Positions 7,423 to 12,273 of a stretch of DNA of 17,397 nt are shown here, one piece after another. Origin of the DNA: an uncultured Clostridia bacterium (GTDB lineage Bacteria; Bacillota; Clostridia; Christensenellales; Borkfalkiaceae). A model generated the notes under the pieces. It did not search any database and was not told where the DNA came from. It saw nothing but the letters and a program-made list of their open reading frames with translations. The position numbers and the translations under genes are program-made. Every line of letters begins with the position of its first letter. Positions within the stretch are counted from its first letter, which is position 1. The stretch spans positions 1 through 17,397 of the forward strand of contig CAKQSU010000005.1 in assembly GCA_934273135.1 (NCBI GenBank), in the 5' to 3' direction.

Positions 7423-9078
7423 TTACTCGCTCTTCATTTCTTCTATAAATACCGTAAACGAAGCGGAATCGCCGTCTACGGGGTCGGTTACGGTAATAAC
7501 CTGTTCGACTCCCATTTTGTTGTAATCGATTTTGCCTTCGACCATGCTTTCAAGCACGGGGATTTCTCTGCCTGTCGAAGTGCGCATATATAAGCGCGTA
7601 TATCTGACGGGGTGTTGGTCGCTTACGGATACTATATCGGAAAGTTTTTCGCCTTTTTTGAGATATATTATTTCGTTGTCCAAATCTTTTCTTACGCCCG
7701 TACGCAAACTAACGATTTTCGGCACGTCAGTTTCGGTCGTTTCGATTACTTCGAAATAATCGATGTTTGCTTCTATGCCGGTAGGAATGTAAACGCGAAT
7801 TTCGTTTTCACCCGCTTTAAGTTCATAGTCGCCGAGGTCTATCATGCCCCACCAGAACAAGTTGTGGTAAATAGACAACTTCGCGCCGCCTAAGTCACAG
7901 TAAAGGTCTAACTGATTTCCTCTTTCGATAATCTGGTTTGTTTCGTTAAGCGTGAAATCGAACTTGCCGTCGGAATCCTTTTTGCCGTTGATGTTTATAG
8001 CGAATTTATTCTTAAGATAGAATCTCCAAGTCGAAGCAATTCTTGTTCTCAACTTGTAGCTACCCGCGGCGGGAACGCTTACCTTGAATTTGTAATATAT
8101 CGTCTTTGCGTTCTGAGAAAGCCCCGAGCTTGCGCCTCTGCCGCTCGTGCCGTTCGTTATCTTCCAACCGTCGCCGACGACTTCTCCGTCCTTTACCATG
8201 TTTGCTTCGGATTCTCTGTCGCATTTTAAATATTGCTCGTTGGTTTCCGTGCCGAGAAGCGACGATTCGCTGTTTTTGTCAACGTCCGAAAGCATGTACG
8301 CGCAATCTTCCGCTTCGATGATAGCGGGGGTGATTAAGCCCGTTTTATCGACTATCTTTATCTTGAAATCTTTAGTCGTATCGTCCTGATACTTAACCGT
8401 AACGGCGGTTTCGCCCGCGCCCAAGGTCTTAGCGGAAACAAGTTTTCTGTTTGTGACTTCCTTTTCGCCGATGTAAAGCTTATACTCGTCGTCTTTGAGT
8501 ACCGTAGTTAAGCCTTTGGTCGTGATTTTTACGCCTATGGTCGAAAGGTCGATTGTTTCGTCCGTAGTATAGAATTCTTTAAGCGTTAACGTATCGACGG
8601 TTATTTTGAGGTCTTTCGGCGTGCCGACGGTTATTCCCAAATCGAAAGCGTAATTATCGTAAGCCGCGATAGTAAACGTAATCTTGTTTACTTCTTTCGT
8701 CAAAGCTTTGCCCTTATGCGTATACTCGGTTAAGTCTTTATCGAAGAAGGTTTTGCTCTTACCGTTCGATAACGTCGCTTTGACTACAAGTCCCGACGGT
8801 TCGAAAACTTCGCCCGGCAAATACTCGGTCTTAGGCTCGATGGCAATCTGAACGCCTTCAATCGTTACGGGTCCGTCGTCCTTATGCCCTTTGCATTTCA
8901 TTTCGCATACGGGGTCTTTGCACTCTTTGTTCAAACAATACCCGCAAGTCGGGCATTTGCTTGAACAAACGTGCTTATTTTTGTTGCAACCCGCAATGCA
9001 AAGCGGCAACGCCGTGACGATTGCGAGAATTACGCAAACCATTCTGAAAATAAACATGTGTTTTCTTGCTTTTTCCAT
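7423..9078 (-). CDS. Cys-rich lipoprotein with Ig-like and CBM6/35-like domains (551 aa)
   Basis: Probable membrane-anchored glycan-binding protein, first gene of the second glycan operon. A lipoprotein signal ends in the lipobox IAGC with Cys31. A compact cluster follows (36-65) with Cys at 38, 42, 45, 48, 53, 58 and 62, and His36 and His65 at its borders, like a small metal- or disulfide-stabilised knot. Two Ig-like domains (about 68-152 and 154-244) lead to a CBM6/35-like domain opening IIEAEDCAY (253) and closing NIDYFEV (about 438-444). A C-terminal Ig-like domain (about 449-548) is closely similar to the end of the protein at 991-3702: about 42 of 70 aligned residues are identical by hand count. 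The ATG at 9078 has AAGGAG 6 bases upstream; the longer frame would add only a basic extension before the signal. The GH3 gene starts 20 bp after its stop. A predicted promoter and LytTR-type operator lie directly upstream. Confidence 0.85.
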   Translation of the reverse strand: MEKARKHMFIFRMVCVILAIVTALPLCIAGCNKNKHVCSSKCPTCGYCLNKECKDPVCEMKCKGHKDDGPVTIEGVQIAIEPKTEYLPGEVFEPSGLVVKATLSNGKSKTFFDKDLTEYTHKGKALTKEVNKITFTIAAYDNYAFDLGITVGTPKDLKITVDTLTLKEFYTTDETIDLSTIGVKITTKGLTTVLKDDEYKLYIGEKEVTNRKLVSAKTLGAGETAVTVKYQDDTTKDFKIKIVDKTGLITPAIIEAEDCAYMLSDVDKNSESSLLGTETNEQYLKCDRESEANMVKDGEVVGDGWKITNGTSGRGASSGLSQNAKTIYYKFKVSVPAAGSYKLRTRIASTWRFYLKNKFAININGKKDSDGKFDFTLNETNQIIERGNQLDLYCDLGGAKLSIYHNLFWWGMIDLGDYELKAGENEIRVYIPTGIEANIDYFEVIETTETDVPKIVSLRTGVRKDLDNEIIYLKKGEKLSDIVSVSDQHPVRYTRLYMRTSTGREIPVLESMVEGKIDYNKMGVEQVITVTDPVDGDSASFTVFIEEMKSE

Positions 9079-9093
9079 TTTCTGCTCCTTATT

Positions 9094-9152
9094 CCGCCTT
9101 TTTCGGCGGGTTTTACGCAAAAAGTATACAAAAAAGAACGCGCTTTAGTAAA
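9094..9152 (-). promoter_or_regulatory. Predicted promoter and short hairpin leader of the lipoprotein-GH3 operon
   Basis: TTTACT (9152-9147) and TATACT (9128-9123) are 18 bases apart on the minus strand, predicting a start near 9116 and a leader of about 38 bases. The leader carries a 5-bp hairpin (CCGCC 9094-9098 with GGCGG 9105-9109) three bases before the AAGGAG. The weak -35 suits a promoter that needs an activator, and the direct repeats 9 bases upstream fit that role. Confidence 0.55.
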
Positions 9153-9161
9153 CACGTTCTT

Positions 9162-9191
9162 CTTAAACGGCGTTTTGCCTTACTTAAACGG
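9162..9191 (-). promoter_or_regulatory. Probable LytTR-family operator: two 9-bp direct repeats, 21-bp period
   Basis: On the minus strand CCGTTTAAG occurs at 9191-9183 and again at 9170-9162, identical, separated by exactly 12 bases. LytTR regulators such as AgrA bind paired 9-bp direct repeats around a GTT core, spaced about one to two helical turns apart, just upstream of the -35. Here the pair ends 9 bases before the predicted -35 of the lipoprotein gene, and a LytTR regulator is encoded about 1.8 kb upstream. The match to the AgrA consensus is good in the ACxGTT core but not complete at the last base. Confidence 0.6.
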
Positions 9192-9193
9192 TT

Positions 9194-9417
9194 GGAATTG
9201 CATTCTTTATCCACTCAAATCCCTAAAAGGCGGCTTTTCTGCGCTTTTCCGCGACCGCTCGATTGGAGTACGTCAAGTACGCCTGCCTCGCGCTCGCAAA
9301 AAATCATCAAAAAATACGCTCTTTTAGGTGCTTCGCATTTTTGCGGATAAAGTTTTTGTAAAAATATAAATCGATTTTGTTCCGCAAAAATATTAAGTAG
9401 ATGAAGAATGCAACTCC
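9194..9417. repeat. 224-bp element with imperfect terminal inverted repeats (MITE-like)
   Basis: The left end (9194-9218) and the complement of the right end (9417-9393) match at 21 of 25 positions, and all four differences are transitions. The ends begin GGAATTGCATTC and GGAGTTGCATTC. A nested inverted repeat CCTAAAAG (9222-9229) / CTTTTAGG lies inside. No convincing ORF is present. Related end sequences lie at 11656-11681 and, more weakly, 11821-11836. No clear target-site duplication is visible. It fills most of the gap between the kinase and the lipoprotein promoter and may be a non-autonomous transposable or folded intergenic repeat. Confidence 0.55.
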
Positions 9418-9559
9418 TTTTTTTATTCTTGTCGCCGATTTCATTTGCCGGCGCGACTTTATGACTATTTCTTCTTGCGATGTTAATTCCGTTTTTGTGT
9501 GGACATTTATATGGACATTTGTCCCGATAAACTCAAAATCCCACTTACTTAAACGGTTT
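9418..9559. other. Gene-free spacer after the kinase, with a 12-bp tandem repeat and a lone LytTR-like half-site
   Basis: A 12-bp unit starting TGGACATTT is repeated in tandem at 9500-9511 and 9512-9523 (10 of 12 identical). The second copy includes the palindrome GGACATTTGTCC (9513-9524). A third CCGTTTAAG copy lies at 9556-9548 on the minus strand, just after the kinase stop, with only a partial second half-site (TAAAC core) 22 bases away. No U-tract terminator follows the kinase gene, so read-through towards the lipoprotein gene is possible. The overlapping small reading frames here have no ribosome binding site I can support. Confidence 0.4.
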
Positions 9560-10924
9560 TTAACCCTCGTTTTCAGCCACCGGAGCGACAAACAAAACGG
9601 TGAGCGTGAACACGCCTTTTTGCGCCGTGATATCGACTTTGCCGTCGTACTTTTCCACGACGTATTTTATCGACTTCAAGCCGTAACCGTGGCTTTCCCT
9701 ATCGGTTTTTGTGGTGACGATATTGCCGTTTTCTTGTTTTATCACGCCCGAAAACGCGTTGGTTGCGTTGATTATGACGAAAGAGTTTTGCCTATAAACT
9801 TTCAGCCCGATAAACCTCTCCGCTTCGGGGAGTTTTTCGCTCGCTTCTATCGCGTTGTCTAAAATGTTGCCGAAAAGCGAATAGATATCGACTTCGCTCA
9901 TAAAGCTCAACGCTTTGCCGTCCGCCATAGGCGAAAACTTTATGTTTTTAGAGCGGCTGAGCGTGTCCTTTTCGCCCAATATAACGTCGAGCGCGACGTT
10001 GCCGGTAGAATACATAGTGTCGAAAACGTTGATTGTTTTTTCTATTTCTTTCACCGCCTCGGCGCCGATTGCCGTGCTTTTCCCGATGACGGAATGTATC
10101 TGGTGCTTTAAGTCGTGACAGCGGATATTGAGCGCTTCACGTTCGGACTTTGCCTGTTCGTATTTGCCCCTTTCGCGCTTGTGTATCTCTTTTGTTACCG
10201 CAAGTTCCGTTTCGGCGGTTCTTCTGCGCAAGAGTTCGAACATCAAAAAGAGAAGCAGTACGCAGCATGCCACGTTCCATAAGTGGATAAGGACAAGCCC
10301 CACAAACGAAAAACCGCTCGGCACGGACCAGATTGCAATCGCGCCGAAAACGACGTTTATAAGCACGGAAAACGCCGTGATTATGCCGACGGAAAGAGGG
10401 GTTAAACCGCGCTCGTTCTCGCGCTTATACTTAAACGACGGGATAATCGAAAAATAAAAGTAGACGAGGAAGTATATCGAATAATACGCGACCGTCAAAA
10501 AGTAATCGTTGGCAATGAGGAGCGGATTGTTGCCCGTGTCGGACCCGTAAATTCCGCCGCCCGAAAACCCTTTCGCCTTTGCCACGGCATACAACAACTC
10601 AAAAACTTCCGAAGCGATATGCTGCATGGTGAACGCCGCGGACGAACAGAACAAAAGCGCGGAAACGCTTTCGGCGTACAAAAACGTAAGCATCAAAACG
10701 CTTACGGCAAAGAGCGAAAAGAACAAAAGACTACCGTACAAACTCGTGTATTCCTTCATCGGAATAAAAAACGAGATAACCATTCCGACGACGAGGCACA
10801 AAGGCATTTTCCAGATATAGCCGTTAGTTCTGCGCAAATTTCGGCAGAAAAGGCATTCGGCAATGAAAATCTGTATGAAAAATATCGGCTGATACGTAGT
10901 TAATGCGGAAATATCGTTATACAC
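9560..10924 (-). CDS. AgrC-like GHKL sensor histidine kinase (454 aa)
   Basis: Membrane sensor of the HPK10/GHKL class, the type that pairs with LytTR regulators and often senses peptides. About six to seven hydrophobic helices fill residues 11-228, without a separate extracellular domain. A coiled-coil linker (about 230-268) leads to the phospho-acceptor motif HDLKHQ with His270. The ATPase domain shows the N-box FGNILDNAIEAS (Asn353, Asn357) and the G-box SHGYGLKSIKY (411-421), and lacks the long ATP-lid of classical kinases, as usual for GHKL sensors. The start is a GTG at 10924 that shares its G with the TAG stop of the regulator (TAGTG). GGAGG sits 6 bases upstream inside the end of the regulator gene, so translation is coupled. 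The signal is unknown: a sugar, an envelope state or a peptide are all possible. No AgrB- or AgrD-type gene is in the window. Confidence 0.92.
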   Translation of the reverse strand: MYNDISALTTYQPIFFIQIFIAECLFCRNLRRTNGYIWKMPLCLVVGMVISFFIPMKEYTSLYGSLLFFSLFAVSVLMLTFLYAESVSALLFCSSAAFTMQHIASEVFELLYAVAKAKGFSGGGIYGSDTGNNPLLIANDYFLTVAYYSIYFLVYFYFSIIPSFKYKRENERGLTPLSVGIITAFSVLINVVFGAIAIWSVPSGFSFVGLVLIHLWNVACCVLLLFLMFELLRRRTAETELAVTKEIHKRERGKYEQAKSEREALNIRCHDLKHQIHSVIGKSTAIGAEAVKEIEKTINVFDTMYSTGNVALDVILGEKDTLSRSKNIKFSPMADGKALSFMSEVDIYSLFGNILDNAIEASEKLPEAERFIGLKVYRQNSFVIINATNAFSGVIKQENGNIVTTKTDRESHGYGLKSIKYVVEKYDGKVDITAQKGVFTLTVLFVAPVAENEG

Positions 10925-11628
10925 TACCTGCCTCCGAAGTAATTTGTAAGCGCTTGCATAAAGTCTTGCCTTCTCCTGCGGGATATGAGCAGTTTGTCGC
11001 CGCCGATTTCCACCGTGTCGCCTACAAAAGATTTTACAAAGCGCATATTGACGATGTAACAGCGGTTGCAGCGGAAAAATCCGTTGCTCGTCAAAAACTC
11101 TTCTATGTCGCTAAGCTTGCCGTAAACGCGGATATCGCCCTTTTCCGTGTGGTAAGCAAGGTAATGTTCCGTTACTTCCACGTAATAAATTTCGTTGAGC
11201 GGTTGCTTTATTATGCCTTGCGGCGTGCGTATCGTTATGGTTTCGCTCTTTTCCCGCCCGACGTATTCTATGATTCTGTCGAGCTTTTTGAAGAACGTCG
11301 AAGCCGTGACGGGCTTTATTACGCAATCGAAAGCGTTTACCCTGTACCCGTCCACCGCGTACTGCACCGTCGCCGTAACAAAAATTATCACGACTTGCGT
11401 GTCGAGCTTTCGTATGCGTTCGGAAGCTTCCAGCCCGTTGGTGCCGGGCATTTCGATATCCATGAATATTACGTCGTACCCGCCAGTGTACTTATCGACG
11501 AACGCCGTCGCGCTTTTGAAGCGTTCCACCTTTGCTTTCACGTCGCTCCGCACAAGATAGTCCGCTATGCAGTTTTGAAGTTCGACCGCGTCCCCGTCGT
11601 CGTCTTCGATAATGGCAAATCTTAACAT
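10924..11628 (-). CDS. LytTR-family response regulator (234 aa)
   Basis: DNA-binding partner of the kinase encoded immediately downstream. The receiver domain (1-120) has the acidic pocket Glu8/Asp9, phospho-acceptor Asp57 in FMDIEMPG, Thr85 and Lys105 in VIKP. The LytTR domain (about 130-232) carries the recognition stretch GFFRCNRCYIVNM (183-195). This has two Cys (187, 190) where relatives typically read RCHxSYxVN; the first appears to align with the redox-active Cys199 of Staphylococcus AgrA (from memory). ATG at 11628 with GAGGG 7 bases upstream. LytTR proteins bind paired 9-bp direct repeats, and such a pair is found at 9162-9191, upstream of the lipoprotein-GH3 operon, which makes that operon the first candidate target. 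Both glycan modules flank this gene pair. Confidence 0.93.
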   Translation of the reverse strand: MLRFAIIEDDDGDAVELQNCIADYLVRSDVKAKVERFKSATAFVDKYTGGYDVIFMDIEMPGTNGLEASERIRKLDTQVVIIFVTATVQYAVDGYRVNAFDCVIKPVTASTFFKKLDRIIEYVGREKSETITIRTPQGIIKQPLNEIYYVEVTEHYLAYHTEKGDIRVYGKLSDIEEFLTSNGFFRCNRCYIVNMRFVKSFVGDTVEIGGDKLLISRRRRQDFMQALTNYFGGR

Positions 11629-11838
11629 TCGTTTTCCCTCGTTTTACTTTTAAGGATTGAGTAGATAAGGAGTGCAATCCCTAAGTTTTTTTTGCAGCAA
11701 TAAATCGGTTTTTGCGAAGCGACTTTTTTTCGCTTAGCCCCGCCGTTTTTGCAAGAAAACGGCTCATCTTCCGCCCTAAGCGTTACTTCCGCCGCCTTTT
11801 TTAGGGCGAAAACAACTTTAGGGATTACATTCCCTATA
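11629..11838 (-). other. Predicted structured 5' leader of the regulator-kinase operon (about 210 nt)
   Basis: From a predicted start near 11838, the first 24 bases (11838-11815) can pair with 11687-11664 near the end of the leader. The stem is about 23 bp with one mismatch, two G-U pairs and one bulged A. It encloses three local hairpins: CGCCCTAA with TTAGGGCG, GCCGTTTT with AAAACGGC, and AAGCGA with TCGCTT. The layout is a closed multi-branch RNA ending about 35 bases before the start codon. It does not match a riboswitch I recognise. The outer stem sequences also resemble the ends of the 9194-9417 element, so this may be an inserted mobile repeat that now forms the leader. Confidence 0.5.
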
Positions 11839-11844
11839 TTTTTA

Positions 11845-11873
11845 AAGATAACACTTTATCGTTCTTCTGTCAA
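11845..11873 (-). promoter_or_regulatory. Predicted sigma-A-type promoter of the regulator-kinase operon
   Basis: TTGACA (11873-11868, perfect) and TATCTT (11850-11845) are separated by exactly 17 bases on the minus strand. The implied start is close to 11838, at the base of the leader's long stem. An 8-bp A/T inverted repeat (11882-11899) lies just upstream of the -35. No LytTR-type repeat pair is seen here, so autoregulation is not evident. Confidence 0.6.
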
Positions 11874-11925
11874 TAGTTTTTGCAAAAAAAGTTTTTTGCG
11901 CCGCTTTTTAATAATGTGTATATCC

Positions 11926-12125
11926 TCAATTTTCAACTCTCAATTTTCAACTTGTGTAAAACGGCAATCGTCGCGCCGCGGTGGCACTACCACCAACCGA
12001 CCTTCCCCCGCATGCCGTTTATCGGCAGGCTCTGTGGGGAAGGGGGACCGCCGTCGCGTCGGCGGTGGATGAGGGGATATTGAGTACGACCGCAATTTTC
12101 ACCTTTCACCTTTCAATTTTCACTT
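11926..12125. repeat. Multi-hairpin intergenic repeat flanked by CAATTTTCA-rich tandem repeats
   Basis: The core (11980-12070) holds four perfect small stems: GGTGG/CCACC (11980-11994); CCTTCCCC (12001-12008) with GGGGAAGG (12036-12043), which encloses TGCCG/CGGCA (12013-12027); and CCGCCG/CGGCGG (12048-12065). It is bordered on the left by a 14-bp tandem duplication (11926-11939, 11940-11953; 13 of 14 identical) and on the right by similar CAATTTTCAC units (12093-12125). On the minus strand the CTCATCC-hairpin-CCTTCCCC order resembles a dispersed repeat I recall from many gut Firmicutes. No ORF, tRNA or mobile-element gene is present. Confidence 0.55.
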
Positions 12126-12182
12126 CAGAAGTCGCTCTATAAGTCGATTATCGCTTGTTTTTGTGTTTTTAGACATGACAAA

Positions 12183-12213
12183 GCCCGAGATGCAAAAATA
12201 GCGCATCTCGGGC
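12183..12213 (-). terminator. Intrinsic terminator of the first glycan operon
   Basis: A perfect 11-bp stem (GCCCGAGATGC 12183-12193 with its complement 12203-12213) and 9-base loop, about 60 bases after the GH3 stop at 12274. A short U-tract (CTTTGTC) follows on the minus strand. It separates this operon from the two-component genes. Confidence 0.75.
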
Positions 12214-12273
12214 AAAGGGAGAGTAAAAACAGGTTTTTTTAGTCTTTTTCTTCACGCGGCAACTTGCCTGAAA

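Noticed and set aside
9307..9591. 94-residue minus-strand frame overlapping the kinase end and the inverted-repeat element
   Set aside because: It starts inside the kinase gene, has no ribosome site, and runs through the terminal inverted repeat. A coding repeat cannot be fully excluded.
9401..9862. 153-residue plus-strand frame over the kinase 3' end
   Set aside because: Mostly antisense to conserved GHKL sequence; no promoter or ribosome site seen.
11926..12125. CRISPR array
   Set aside because: The repeats are short, tandem and palindromic without spacers of constant length, and no cas gene is present.
12123..12176. 17-codon minus-strand frame starting just after the terminator at 12183-12213
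   Set aside because: Too short and without a Shine-Dalgarno.
11629..12273. tRNA or other classical RNA genes in the long intergenic region
   Set aside because: No cloverleaf, rRNA or recognised riboswitch consensus was found; the stems fit a structured leader and a dispersed repeat instead.
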